From Pseudomonadota bacterium (GTDB taxonomy: Bacteria; Pseudomonadota; Gammaproteobacteria; QQUJ01): a stretch of 64,000 bases of DNA. Numbering within the stretch: position 1 is the first letter of the stretch; each line of letters starts with the position of its first letter. The stretch covers positions 523,286 to 587,285 of the forward strand of contig QQUJ01000018.1 of assembly GCA_008501635.1 (NCBI GenBank). The letters run 5' to 3'. Shown piece after piece: positions 8,492 to 17,867 of the stretch. The notes below the pieces were generated by a model, which was not told the origin of the DNA, searched no databases, and was given only the letters and a program-made list of their open reading frames with translations. A program made the position numbers and the translations under genes.

Positions 8492-10963
8492 ATGGCCAGC
8501 GGTTTGATTTGGCTACTGGTGGCGTTGGCGTCGGTTTGGACGCTGGCGATGCTGCGCGCCCCGGGGTGGGGCTGGTGGGCTGCCTTCGCTGTTCTGATCG
8601 CCTGCGCGCGCCTGGTGGGCGGGATCGGCGATACCACTGCCCTTGTCCTGCTGGCCGTCTCCCTGCTGTTGGTTGTGCCGCTCGTGGTCGCGCCGTTGCG
8701 CCGTCTTCTGATCAGCCGTCATGTTCTGGCCGCCTTTCGCAAAGTGCTACCGGAGGTCTCCCGTACCGAGCAGGAGGCGCTCGACGCGGGAACCGTCTGG
8801 TGGGACGGCGATCTGTTCAGCGGCAATCCCGACTGGAACAAACTGCTGGATCTGCGTTTGCCGGCATTGACGGCCGAAGAACAGGCCTTCCTCGACGGTC
8901 CGGTCGAAGAGCTTTGCGCGTTGATCGATGACTGGAAGGTGACCCACGAGTGGCAGGATCTTCCGCCCAACGTCTGGGAGTTTCTGCAGGACAAGGGATT
9001 CTTCGGGATGATAATTCCCAGGCGCTACGGGGGCCTGGAGTTCTCCGCGCTGGCGCATTCCGCCGTGGTCGTCAAGCTTGCCAGCCGCAGCCTCACAGCC
9101 GCGGTGACAGTCATGGTGCCCAACTCGCTGGGCCCCGCCGAATTGCTGCTGCATTACGGCACCGACCAACAGAAGGCACACTATCTGCCGCGTCTCGCCA
9201 GGGGTGAAGAGATCCCCTGCTTTGCCCTGACCGGGCCGACCGCCGGCAGCGACGCAGCAGCGATCCCAGATACCGGCGTGGTTTGTCACGGTGAATACGC
9301 TGGCAAGAGCAACGTTCTCGGCATCCGCCTCAACTGGAACAAACGCTACATCACCCTGGGACCGGTCGCCACGGTGATCGGGTTGGCGTTCCGACTCCTC
9401 GATCCCGATCATCTGCTGGGCGAGGAGGACGATCTGGGCATTACCTGCGCGCTGATCCCGGCGGACACTCGCGGTGTGGTCATCGGGCGGCGCCACCTGC
9501 CGCTGAATGCCGTGTTTCAGAACGGCCCCACCCAGGGCCACGATGTCTTCATCCCCCTGGAGTGGATCATCGGCGGGCTCGAACAGGCGGGCAATGGCTG
9601 GCGCATGCTGATGGAATCGCTGGCCGCGGGGCGTTCCATCTCCTTGCCCGCGCTCAGCGTGGGTGCCGCCAAAGTGGCGAGCCGCGCCACCGGCGCCTAC
9701 AGCCGTGTGCGCAAGCAGTTCAAGACCCCCATCGGCCGCTTCGAGGGGATTCAGGAACCCCTCGCCCGTATCGGCGGTATGACCTACATGATGGATGCCG
9801 CGCGGGTCATGACCTGCGGTGCGCTCGATCTGGGCGAAAAACCCTCGGTGATCTCGGCCATTCTCAAGTACCACCTGACCGAGATGATGCGCCAGATCGT
9901 CAACGATGCCATGGATATCCAGGGCGGCTCGGGTATCTGCCTGGGACCGCGCAACTATCTGGGACGGGCGTATCAGGCGGTGCCGATCAGCATCACCGTG
10001 GAGGGGGCCAACATCCTGACGCGCAGCCTGATCATCTTCGGGCAGGGCGCGATTCGTTGCCATCCCTACCTGTTGCGCGAAATGCGCGCGGCCCACGCCG
10101 CGGACGGAAAGCAGGCGCTGACCGACTTCGATCAGGCCTTCTTCGGGCACATTCGCCACGCCGTGGCAAGCGGGGCACGAACCCTGTTCTACGGATTGGG
10201 CGGCTGGCGTTTGGTGCGCGTTCCCGAAGGCGGCCCCGTGCGGCACTACTATAAGCATTTCACCCGGGTGAGCTGCGCTTTCTCGCTGTTGACGGAGATG
10301 TCGATGATGACCCTGGGCGGCGAACTGAAGCGACGTGAACGCCTGTCCGCTCGCTTGGGCGATGTGCTGAGCTGCCTCTACCTGGGTTCCGCCATTCTCA
10401 AGCGCTTCGATCACGAAGGGCGCATGGTCAAGGATCTGCCCTTTGTGCACTGGGGGTGTCAGCAAGCGCTCTACCTGGCCGAGAAACGGATGATCGAGGC
10501 GCTGATCAATCTACCCTCGAGGGGACTGGCGCGCATTCTGCGTGGCTGGATCTTCCCCGCCGGGCGTACCTACTTCCCGCCTGACGATCGGCTCGAAACG
10601 CAGGTGGCGGAGCTGTTGCTGCGGGATTCCGGCAGTCGTGATCGGCTTACCGCCGGGTTGTATATCCCCGCGGAAGCCGACCATCCGCTGCGGCGCTTGG
10701 AGCAGGCGCTGCATCTGGCCGATGGCACCGAGGAGACGGAACGTCAGCTGCGCCACGCCCAGCGTGATGGCATCATCGCGGGAGCGGATGAAGAGGAACT
10801 CCTCGTGCGGGCGCTTGCAGCGGGTGTGGTGAGCGAAGCGCAGGCGAAGTCGCTACGGGAGTATTGGGCCTTGGTCTGGGAGATCATCCAGGTCGATGAC
10901 TTCCCGCCCGATTTTGGTCGCGAGAACCAGGAGGCGCCATGTGCGCAGCGCGAACAGGCGTGA
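8492..10963 (+). CDS. fadE: Acyl-CoA dehydrogenase FadE
   Basis: FadE carries out the first step of beta-oxidation, FAD-dependent oxidation of acyl-CoA to trans-2-enoyl-CoA, at the inner membrane. From the ATG at 8492 (after a GGAGGAGG ribosome binding site) the protein has 823 residues, close to the 814 of E. coli FadE; an upstream in-frame ATG at 8390 would add 34 unlikely residues. Two N-terminal hydrophobic segments (WLLVALASVWTLAML and the following WWAAFAVLIACA) are followed by the dehydrogenase core with CFALTGPTAGSDAAAIPD, and by KTPIGRFEGIQEPLARIGG and IVNDAMDIQGGSGICLGPRN. The C-terminal third is the FadE-specific DUF1974 extension. Its end overlaps the thiolase gene by 25 bases. 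Confidence 0.93.
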   Translation: MASGLIWLLVALASVWTLAMLRAPGWGWWAAFAVLIACARLVGGIGDTTALVLLAVSLLLVVPLVVAPLRRLLISRHVLAAFRKVLPEVSRTEQEALDAGTVWWDGDLFSGNPDWNKLLDLRLPALTAEEQAFLDGPVEELCALIDDWKVTHEWQDLPPNVWEFLQDKGFFGMIIPRRYGGLEFSALAHSAVVVKLASRSLTAAVTVMVPNSLGPAELLLHYGTDQQKAHYLPRLARGEEIPCFALTGPTAGSDAAAIPDTGVVCHGEYAGKSNVLGIRLNWNKRYITLGPVATVIGLAFRLLDPDHLLGEEDDLGITCALIPADTRGVVIGRRHLPLNAVFQNGPTQGHDVFIPLEWIIGGLEQAGNGWRMLMESLAAGRSISLPALSVGAAKVASRATGAYSRVRKQFKTPIGRFEGIQEPLARIGGMTYMMDAARVMTCGALDLGEKPSVISAILKYHLTEMMRQIVNDAMDIQGGSGICLGPRNYLGRAYQAVPISITVEGANILTRSLIIFGQGAIRCHPYLLREMRAAHAADGKQALTDFDQAFFGHIRHAVASGARTLFYGLGGWRLVRVPEGGPVRHYYKHFTRVSCAFSLLTEMSMMTLGGELKRRERLSARLGDVLSCLYLGSAILKRFDHEGRMVKDLPFVHWGCQQALYLAEKRMIEALINLPSRGLARILRGWIFPAGRTYFPPDDRLETQVAELLLRDSGSRDRLTAGLYIPAEADHPLRRLEQALHLADGTEETERQLRHAQRDGIIAGADEEELLVRALAAGVVSEAQAKSLREYWALVWEIIQVDDFPPDFGRENQEAPCAQREQA

Positions 10964-12258
10964 GGCCGCAATCCGTCTACGTGGTCGATGGGACGCGTAC
11001 CCCGTTCCTCAAGGCACGCAATGGGCCGGGCGCGTTCAGCGGCAGCGATCTGGCCGTCGCCGCCGGGCGTGCGTTGCTGATGCGACAACCGTTCGCGCCC
11101 GATGCAATCGATGAAGTGATTCTGGGGTGCATGATCCCCAGTCCGGATGAGGCCAACATCGGGCGTGTTGTGTCACTACGCATGGGTTGCGGTCACCGGG
11201 TGCCCGGATGGACGGTGCAGCGCAACTGCGCTTCGGGCATGCAGGCCATCGACAGCGCGCTGCACAATATCGCCTCCGGCCGTGCCGATCTGGTGCTGGC
11301 CGGCGGCACCGATTCCATGAGTCATGCGCCGGTGCTGTGGGGGCGGGCGATGGTCGAGTGGCTGGTCGCTTGGCAGACCGCGCGTGATCTGCCCACGCGG
11401 CTCAAGGCGATCGGCCGCCTGCGTCCGCGTCATCTGGTGCCGGTGATCAGCCTCTTGCGCGGATTGACCGACCCCACCGTGAATCTTTCCATGGGCCAGA
11501 CGGCGGAGATTGTCGCCCAGCGCTTCGCTATCGATCGTGATGCGATGGACGCCTTCGCCGTGACCAGCCATCAGCGCCTGTCTGCAGCCCAGGCCACCGG
11601 GAGCCTCGACGAGATCACGCCGCTATTCGACGAGAAGGGTGGTCTGTACGAAACCGACGACGGGGTGCGGCCCGATTCATCGCTGGACAAACTCGCCAAA
11701 TTGAAGCCGGTCTTCGATCGCAAGTTCGGCAATGTCACGGCCGGCAACAGCGCACAGATCACCGATGGCGCGGCCTGTCTGCTGCTCGCTTCCGAGGCGG
11801 CGGTCAAGCGCCACCAGTTGCCGGTCATCGGGCGCATCGTCGATGTCGCCTGGGCCGGCCTCGATCCTGCGGAGATGGGTCTGGGGCCCGCGCATGCCGT
11901 GCCGATGCTGCTCAAACGCCAGCGCATCCGTCAGGAACGTATCGATTACTGGGAGATCAATGAAGCCTTCGCCGCGCAGGTCCTGGCGGTGCTCGCCGCC
12001 TGGGAAGACAAAGCCTACTGCCGTGATGTGCTCGGATTGTCCGGCACGTTTGGCACTATCGATCGGGATCGATTGAACGCCGACGGTGGCGCCATCGCCC
12101 TCGGGCATCCGATCGGCGCCAGCGGCGCGCGCATCGTGCTGCATGCGCTCAAGGTGTTGCAGCGCGAGGGTGGGCGTTACGCGGTGGCTTCGCTGTGTAT
12201 CGGCGGCGGCCAGGGCGGCGCCACGCTGATCGAGGCCCTGGGGTCGTCCCATGGCTAA
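10939..12258 (+). CDS. fadI: Acetyl-CoA acyltransferase (3-ketoacyl-CoA thiolase), FadI-like
   Basis: This enzyme cleaves 3-ketoacyl-CoA with CoA in the last step of beta-oxidation. The 439-residue length fits FadI (436 in E. coli) rather than FadA (387). Catalytic features are visible: the nucleophile in QRNCASGMQ at about residue 98, NEAFAAQ, the active-site His in GHPIGASGARI, and the second Cys in CIGGGQGG near the C-terminus. A ribosome binding site AGGAGG precedes the ATG inside the end of fadE. It overlaps fadJ by 8 bases, and the order thiolase then multifunctional enzyme is that of E. coli fadIJ. Confidence 0.9.
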   Translation: MCAARTGVRPQSVYVVDGTRTPFLKARNGPGAFSGSDLAVAAGRALLMRQPFAPDAIDEVILGCMIPSPDEANIGRVVSLRMGCGHRVPGWTVQRNCASGMQAIDSALHNIASGRADLVLAGGTDSMSHAPVLWGRAMVEWLVAWQTARDLPTRLKAIGRLRPRHLVPVISLLRGLTDPTVNLSMGQTAEIVAQRFAIDRDAMDAFAVTSHQRLSAAQATGSLDEITPLFDEKGGLYETDDGVRPDSSLDKLAKLKPVFDRKFGNVTAGNSAQITDGAACLLLASEAAVKRHQLPVIGRIVDVAWAGLDPAEMGLGPAHAVPMLLKRQRIRQERIDYWEINEAFAAQVLAVLAAWEDKAYCRDVLGLSGTFGTIDRDRLNADGGAIALGHPIGASGARIVLHALKVLQREGGRYAVASLCIGGGQGGATLIEALGSSHG

Positions 12259-14293
12259 AGCACCACAACATTGGCGTCTCGAACGCGACGCGGGTGGCGT
12301 CGCCTGGCTCTACCTGGATCAGGCGAACAGTGCCACCAACGTGCTTTCCAGCGAAGTGCTGGAGCAGCTCGCCTCGATGCTGGATCGCTTGCTCGCCGAA
12401 CCGCCCGCGGGTCTGGTGATCGCCTCCGGCAAAGAACACGGATTCATCGCCGGGGCCGATGTCCACGAGATTGCGACGGTGACCGAGTTCGATGCCGCGC
12501 TGCTGATGGTGAAGCGGGTGCAGGCGCTGTTCGATCGTATCGAGCAGCTGCCTTTTCCCACGGTCGCCGCCATCAATGGCTTCTGCCTGGGCGGTGGTCT
12601 CGAATTGGCCCTCGCCTGCCGTTACCGCGTTGCCGACGATGCGCCTGCCACCCGTCTTGGACTGCCCGAGGTGATGCTGGGCTTTCATCCCGGCTGGGGC
12701 GGGACCGTGCGACTCACCCGGTTGATCGGAGCCCCTGCGGCGCTCGATTTAATGCTGAGCGGTCGCACCGTCGACGCGCGCCGCGCGCAGAAGATGGGCA
12801 TGATCGATTACGCCGTGCCGCGGCGCCATCTGCAGCGCGCAGCGCTTGGCCTGCTGCGGGAGTTGCCCGCGCATCGCTTGCCGTGGTGGTTGAAAGCCCT
12901 CGAGCTCAAGCCCGGGCGCGAGTTGCTCGCATATTGGGTCAAGCGCCAGGTGGCAGAACGTGCCCGGGAAGAACACTACCCGGCCCCTTACGCCGTCATC
13001 GAGCTGTGGCGCGGTCATGGTGGCGATTGGTCAAGGATGATGGAGCGCGAGGCGGAATCCGCCGCGCGCCTGGCGATGGGCGAGACGGCGCGCAACCTGA
13101 TCCGCGTGTTCCTGCTGCGCGAGCGCCTGCGCGAGCTCGGCAAAGCGAGTCCGCTGCAAGTGCGCCATGTGCACGTCGTCGGCGCTGGAACCATGGGCGG
13201 TGATATCGCGGCATGGTGCGCGCTGCGCGGACTCAGCGTAACACTGCAGGATCGCGGTCCGGCACAGATCGCCCCGGCCATTGCCCGGGCGGCGACCCTG
13301 TTTCGCAAGCGGCTCAAGCAGCCGCATCGTGTGCAGGCGGCACTCGACAGGCTGGTGCCGGATCCTCACGGTGATGGCGTTGCGCGTGCCGATCTGGTCA
13401 TCGAAGCCATCGTCGAGGATCTGCAGGCCAAGCGAGACCTGTTCCGCAGTGTGGAAGCGCGTGCCCCGAGTACTGCGCTGCTGGCGACCAACACCTCCAG
13501 TATTCCGTTGCAGGAGATCGCCCAGGCGCTGGAGGATCCGCAGCGTTTGGTTGGGCTGCACTTTTTCAATCCCGTTGCCAGGATGCAGCTCGTCGAGGTG
13601 GTGAGCACCCCAGAGACGCCGCCGGAGTTGATCGAGCAGGCTGCGGCGTTCGTCCGCGCCATCGATCGTCTCGCCCTGCCGGTACGCAGCGCGCCGGGAT
13701 TCCTGGTCAACCGCCTGTTGATGCCCTATCTGATGGAGGCGGTCGAATTGGTTGAGCAGGGCGTCGCACCGGAGGTGGTCGACGAGGCGGCACGGCGTTT
13801 CGGCATGCCTATCGGCCCCGTGGAATTGGCCGACACCGTCGGTCTGGATGTCTGCCTTTCCGTGGCGCGAGTGTTGACTCAGCACTACGGTGGTGAAGTG
13901 CCCCAGCGGCTGGAGAGCCTGGTCTCCCAGGGACGGTTGGGGCGTAAATCCGGTGAGGGTTTCTATACCTACACCAAGGGCCGGCGCACCCAGCGTAAAC
14001 ACGAAGGCATCGACGAGCAGGAGTTGCTGGCCATGGCGGACCGCATGGTGCTGCGCATCATCAATGAGGCTCAGGCCTGTCTTGCGGAGCAGGTGATTGA
14101 TGATGGTGATCTGCTCGATGCGGGTATGGTGTTCGGCGCTGGATTCGCGCCTTTTCGCGGCGGCGTGATGCACTATATGAATCGGCGCGGTCGTACCGAC
14201 ATCGTCAGGGCGATGGAGCAATTGGCAGGGCGAATAGGATCACGGTTTGCACCGCACCGGTCGCTGACCGCGGCGGTAACCAAAGAGGACTGA
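12251..14293 (+). CDS. fadJ: Multifunctional enoyl-CoA hydratase / 3-hydroxyacyl-CoA dehydrogenase, FadJ-like
   Basis: The alpha subunit of the fatty-acid oxidation complex hydrates enoyl-CoA and oxidises 3-hydroxyacyl-CoA with NAD. The 680-residue protein has an N-terminal crotonase domain (GKEHGFIAGADVHEI; NGFCLGGGLELALACRYR; LGLPEVMLGFHPGWGGT) and then a Rossmann dehydrogenase domain (VHVVGAGTMGGDIAAWCA near residue 312), with ATNTSSIPLQEIA and LVGLHFFNPVARMQLVEVV, and C-terminal dehydrogenase repeats ending in GAGFAPFRGG. It is slightly shorter than FadJ (714) and FadB (729). Partner is the overlapping thiolase gene. The split between FadB and FadJ naming is based mainly on the thiolase length and gene order. 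Confidence 0.9.
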   Translation: MAKAPQHWRLERDAGGVAWLYLDQANSATNVLSSEVLEQLASMLDRLLAEPPAGLVIASGKEHGFIAGADVHEIATVTEFDAALLMVKRVQALFDRIEQLPFPTVAAINGFCLGGGLELALACRYRVADDAPATRLGLPEVMLGFHPGWGGTVRLTRLIGAPAALDLMLSGRTVDARRAQKMGMIDYAVPRRHLQRAALGLLRELPAHRLPWWLKALELKPGRELLAYWVKRQVAERAREEHYPAPYAVIELWRGHGGDWSRMMEREAESAARLAMGETARNLIRVFLLRERLRELGKASPLQVRHVHVVGAGTMGGDIAAWCALRGLSVTLQDRGPAQIAPAIARAATLFRKRLKQPHRVQAALDRLVPDPHGDGVARADLVIEAIVEDLQAKRDLFRSVEARAPSTALLATNTSSIPLQEIAQALEDPQRLVGLHFFNPVARMQLVEVVSTPETPPELIEQAAAFVRAIDRLALPVRSAPGFLVNRLLMPYLMEAVELVEQGVAPEVVDEAARRFGMPIGPVELADTVGLDVCLSVARVLTQHYGGEVPQRLESLVSQGRLGRKSGEGFYTYTKGRRTQRKHEGIDEQELLAMADRMVLRIINEAQACLAEQVIDDGDLLDAGMVFGAGFAPFRGGVMHYMNRRGRTDIVRAMEQLAGRIGSRFAPHRSLTAAVTKED

Positions 14294-14391
14294 GCGGCAT
14301 CGCTGCTCAATGCGGGCAGCAATAGTGGAACGAAAAAACTTGGGGCGAAACGGTTCCAGCGGTGAGTTGAATCGCTGAAGGAGAAAACGAA

Positions 14392-16203
14392 ATGGGCAAT
14401 AACGACAAGCAGAATGTCATAACAGTGGCTGAGGCTGGAACCCTGGGCGGGCTGTTCCGTGCGCGTGTGGCGAGATCACCCGACTGGGTCGCGTATCGGC
14501 ACTTCGACGAAGCCAGCGGCCAATGGAAAGACACCACCTGGGCGCAGATGGCCGCCGAAGTGGGTCGCTGGCAGATCGCCATGGAGCGCGAGGGTCTGGT
14601 GGCGGGTGACCGCGTGGCGATCATGATGCGCAACTGTCGCGAGTGGGTCATGTTCGATCAGGCGGCGATGGCATTGGGGCTGATTACCGTGCCGGTCTAC
14701 GCTGATGATCGTGGCGGGAATGTCGCCTACATACTCAACAATTCGGGCGCCAAGCTTCTGGTCATAGGGGGTGCTGAAGAGTGGGAACGTGTCGCTGATG
14801 TACGTCAGGAGATGTTGGGTGTACGGCGCATAGTAGCCGTTCGCAGTTTGGGCATACCCTTGCCGGACGATCGTCTGACGACCAGGGACGAGTGGTTGCC
14901 CTCTGAAACCACTGAAGTCCGCACATCGAGTGCGAAACCGGGAGATCTGGCCTCCATCGTCTATACGTCAGGCACGACGGGTTTCCCCAAGGGGGTGATG
15001 CTGAGCCACAACAACATGGTCACCAACGCGTATGCCGCCTCCAAACTGATCCATGTCGATGAAAATGATCTGATGCTCTCGTTCCTGCCGCTCTCGCATA
15101 CGCTTGAGCGCATGGGTGGCTATTATTTCCCCCTGATGGTCGGTGCCACGGTGGCTTACGCACGTTCAATCCTGTTGCTGGGTGAAGATCTGCTGACGAT
15201 ACGCCCCACCGTGCTCATCAGCGTACCGCGTATCTACGAGCGGGTGTACGCCAAGATAATGGCGGGACTGGAGGAGAAGGGTGGGCTGGCAAAGAAGCTG
15301 TTTTTTGCCGCCGTCAACGTCGGTTGGACCAAGTTCCTACGCGAACAGGGAAGAGGCCCCTGGAAGCCGTCGCTGCTCGCCTGGCCGATACTCAAGGCGC
15401 TGGTTGCCGGCAAGATCACCGAGAAACTGGGCGGGCGCCTCAGGGTGGCGATCAGTGGTGGAGCACCGCTGACGCCCGATATTGCCCGCACCTTTATTGG
15501 CCTCGGCGTCCCCATACTTCAAGGCTACGGCCTCACCGAAAGTTCACCGGTCATTTCCGGCAACCGTATCGAGGACAATGTGCCCGAAAGCGTGGGAACC
15601 GTCATCATCGATGTGGAGGTAAAGATCGGAGACAACGATGAACTGCTGGCGCGTGGTCCCAACATCATGCTCGGCTACTGGGGTAATGAAGAGGCGACCC
15701 GGCAGGTGCTCACCGAGGATGGGTGGCTGAAAACCGGTGACAAGGCGCGCATCGATGAAACGGGCCATATTTACATCACCGGCCGTATCAAGGAGATTCT
15801 GGTATTGAGCAACGGTGAAAAGGTATCGCCCGCCGATATGGAGATGGCGATTGCGATGGATCCATTGATCGAACAGGTGATGATCCTCGGCGAACAACGC
15901 CCCTACCTGAGCGCCCTGTGTGTACTGGACGCGGAAAGATGGCGGGAGTTTGCCGTTGAAAACGGTCTCGATGCTAACAATCCCTCGGTGTTGCAGGATG
16001 AGAAGACCGAAAAACTGGTGCTTGAGCGCATCGCAGGGCAGGTGCGCATGTTCCCGGGTTACGCGCAGATCCGGCGTATCTATCTGAGCCTGGAACCTTG
16101 GACAGTCGACAACGGGTTGCTCACGCCAACGCTGAAGTTAAAGCGGAATAAAGTAATGGAACGCCTTGCAGAACCCGTGAAAGAACTCTACCAGGGGCAC
16201 TGA
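14392..16203 (+). CDS. Long-chain acyl-CoA synthetase (AMP-binding enzyme)
   Basis: The enzyme activates fatty acids to acyl-CoA through an acyl-adenylate. The 603-residue protein shows the ANL-superfamily motifs YTSGTTGFPKGVMLSHNN (P-loop, about residue 191), the later QGYGLTESSPVISGNR, and GWLKTGDKARIDETGHIYITGR (A8 hinge). The sequence is closer to the eukaryote-like FAA1/FadD15 type of about 600 residues than to E. coli FadD (561). It lies 98 bp after fadJ on the same strand and probably feeds the beta-oxidation cluster. A ribosome binding site AAGGAG precedes the ATG. Confidence 0.88.
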   Translation: MGNNDKQNVITVAEAGTLGGLFRARVARSPDWVAYRHFDEASGQWKDTTWAQMAAEVGRWQIAMEREGLVAGDRVAIMMRNCREWVMFDQAAMALGLITVPVYADDRGGNVAYILNNSGAKLLVIGGAEEWERVADVRQEMLGVRRIVAVRSLGIPLPDDRLTTRDEWLPSETTEVRTSSAKPGDLASIVYTSGTTGFPKGVMLSHNNMVTNAYAASKLIHVDENDLMLSFLPLSHTLERMGGYYFPLMVGATVAYARSILLLGEDLLTIRPTVLISVPRIYERVYAKIMAGLEEKGGLAKKLFFAAVNVGWTKFLREQGRGPWKPSLLAWPILKALVAGKITEKLGGRLRVAISGGAPLTPDIARTFIGLGVPILQGYGLTESSPVISGNRIEDNVPESVGTVIIDVEVKIGDNDELLARGPNIMLGYWGNEEATRQVLTEDGWLKTGDKARIDETGHIYITGRIKEILVLSNGEKVSPADMEMAIAMDPLIEQVMILGEQRPYLSALCVLDAERWREFAVENGLDANNPSVLQDEKTEKLVLERIAGQVRMFPGYAQIRRIYLSLEPWTVDNGLLTPTLKLKRNKVMERLAEPVKELYQGH

Positions 16204-16266
16204 TCGAGCAGTGCCGCCGCGGTAGGGAAGTGGAAAGAGCAAACCGGTGTAAAGGAGATCGATGTC

Positions 16267-16839
16267 ATGAGACGCTGGCTACATGCGGTCACTCTGGTGC
16301 TGTTGGCGCAAAGCGCGGGTTGGGCCGCCGCCGTGGAGATAAAAGGGGTTTCGGTTCCCGAAACCGCAAGGATCGAAACCGTGGATCAGGTGTTGTCGCT
16401 GAACGGTGCGGGCATACGCAAGAAGTTTTTCGTCAGCGTCTATATTGGTGCGCTGTATTTGGTGGAGAAAAGCACATCCGCAGATGCCATTATCGCTGCC
16501 GATCAACCGCGCCGTATCGCCATGCACTTTCTCTACGACAAGGTGGAAGCCGCCAAATTGCAGGAAGCGTGGTTAGAGGGCTTTCAAGCCAACATGAAGG
16601 CGGAGGAGTTCGAGCGCGTGAAACCGCGGCTGGAGAAGTTCAATGGCTATTTTGGCGATGCGGTGAAAGGCGACGTGATTCATCTCGACTATATCCCTGG
16701 CGTCGGGACACGGGTGCTGGTCAACAGTGAAGTGAAGGGCACCATTCCGGGGGCGGATTTCAGTCGTGGACTCATCAGCGTGTGGTTGGGCAGCCAACCG
16801 GTCACCGAAGGTTTGAAAGAGGCGATGCTGGGGAAATAG
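16267..16839 (+). CDS. Periplasmic chalcone isomerase-like protein
   Basis: The 190-residue product begins with a signal peptide (basic MRRW, hydrophobic AVTLVLLAQSAGW, cleavage near AAA) and has the fold signature of bacterial chalcone-isomerase-like proteins: VSVPETA, GAGIRKKFFVSVYIGALYL, then KGTIPGADFSRGLISVWLG at the end. In bacteria these are thought to bind fatty acids or lipids rather than chalcones; catalysis is unproven. It follows the acyl-CoA ligase by 63 bp and is probably the last gene of the fatty-acid cluster, which is consistent with a lipid-related role. A REP hairpin follows its stop codon. Confidence 0.8.
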   Translation: MRRWLHAVTLVLLAQSAGWAAAVEIKGVSVPETARIETVDQVLSLNGAGIRKKFFVSVYIGALYLVEKSTSADAIIAADQPRRIAMHFLYDKVEAAKLQEAWLEGFQANMKAEEFERVKPRLEKFNGYFGDAVKGDVIHLDYIPGVGTRVLVNSEVKGTIPGADFSRGLISVWLGSQPVTEGLKEAMLGK

Positions 16840-16841
16840 CC

Positions 16842-16894
16842 GTAGGAGCGGCGATGGGTACCGGCACTGCATTCGCGGCTTCCGCCGCTCCTAC
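16842..16894. repeat. Inverted REP pair between convergent genes
   Basis: GTAGGAGCGGC (16842-16852) and its exact complement GCCGCTCCTAC (16884-16894) flank a short spacer. It is the GTAG-type REP found in an array near 63 kb. It lies between convergent genes and may act as a bidirectional transcription barrier. Confidence 0.8.
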
Positions 16895-16904
16895 GAATTG
16901 ACCG

Positions 16905-17603
16905 TCACGAATTGAGCGGAGGCGGCGGATCAAACGCCCGATCTTCCTGGCCTTCGATAATCGGCTTGATCACGATATCAACCCGTCGATTCAGGCGCCG
17001 GCCTTCGGGATTGCTGTTGGAGGCACGCGGTTCGCGCTCGCCGCGCCCTTCCATCAATACACGGTCCCGCGGGACGCCCTGCTGTATGAGGTGGCTGGCC
17101 ACGCTCGACGACCGCCGCTCGGAGAGTCCCTGATTGTAGGCGTCCGAGCCGGTACTGTCGGTATGGCCGACGACGTGGATCACCGTCTTGTCGTAACTTT
17201 TCAGCACTCCGGCGATCTTGTTGAAGGTATTGAGCGAGCTGGATTTGAGATCGGAGCGATCGACGTCAAAGGTGGCCTCGCTGGCGACCCCTACCTTGAG
17301 ACTGTTGTCGGATAAGCGGGTGATCCGAAGCTCCTCGCGTTCCTGCTCGGCCTGGAGTTTGGCCTCCAGCTCCGCCTGCTGCTTGTCCATGTAGCTGCCG
17401 ACGGCGGCGCCGGCCATGGCGCCGATAGCGGTGCCTATGATGCGGCGCTTCTTCCTGTCGTGGCTGGACTGATTAGCCAGCACGGCTCCGACCAATGCAC
17501 CTACAGCTGCCCCGGTTTTGGCGCGTTTGTTGGGATCGTCCGCGGCACAGGCCACCAGACTGACCGCGATGCCGAATACCGCGGCTTGTTTCCATAGATT
17601 CAT
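16905..17603 (-). CDS. OmpA-family lipoprotein with glycine zipper domain
   Basis: The likely start is the ATG at 17603, preceded by GGAGG, giving 232 residues; an earlier in-frame start would add 21 residues before the signal peptide. The N-terminus is a lipoprotein signal with lipobox VSLVAC. A glycine-zipper segment (GAAVGALVGAVLANQ and GTAIGAMAGAAVGSYMD) spans about residues 35-85, followed by a coiled stretch and a C-terminal OmpA domain (about 110-220) with the peptidoglycan-binding motif VVGHTDSTGSDAYNQGLSERR. Such proteins sit in the outer membrane and bind peptidoglycan. It is divergent from recA. Confidence 0.88.
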   Translation of the reverse strand: MNLWKQAAVFGIAVSLVACAADDPNKRAKTGAAVGALVGAVLANQSSHDRKKRRIIGTAIGAMAGAAVGSYMDKQQAELEAKLQAEQEREELRITRLSDNSLKVGVASEATFDVDRSDLKSSSLNTFNKIAGVLKSYDKTVIHVVGHTDSTGSDAYNQGLSERRSSSVASHLIQQGVPRDRVLMEGRGEREPRASNSNPEGRRLNRRVDIVIKPIIEGQEDRAFDPPPPLNS

Positions 17604-17867
17604 AGATTCACTCCTCCAGAGGAATTGATGTGCCAACGGGTGGATACCCGATGGTCCGAATAGCATGGGGTAAACACCCTGAACAGTCGGTGAATGGTCT
17701 CTTGGGTCAAAGATAACGCATTCGGTGAGGTGCTCGATACGACATATTTCCCCAGGATTTGCCGTGCGACTAGGCCCCCTCTCGGCATCTATGGAATAAT
17801 TGCCCCCTTCGTGCCGCCGATAACGCGATACGGCACACAGTTCACAGTATAGGAGCGGATCAACACA

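Noticed and set aside
17604-17867. LexA box upstream of recA
   Set aside because: CACACAGTTCACAG and CCTGAACAGTC look partly similar, but neither fits CTGT-N8-ACAG.
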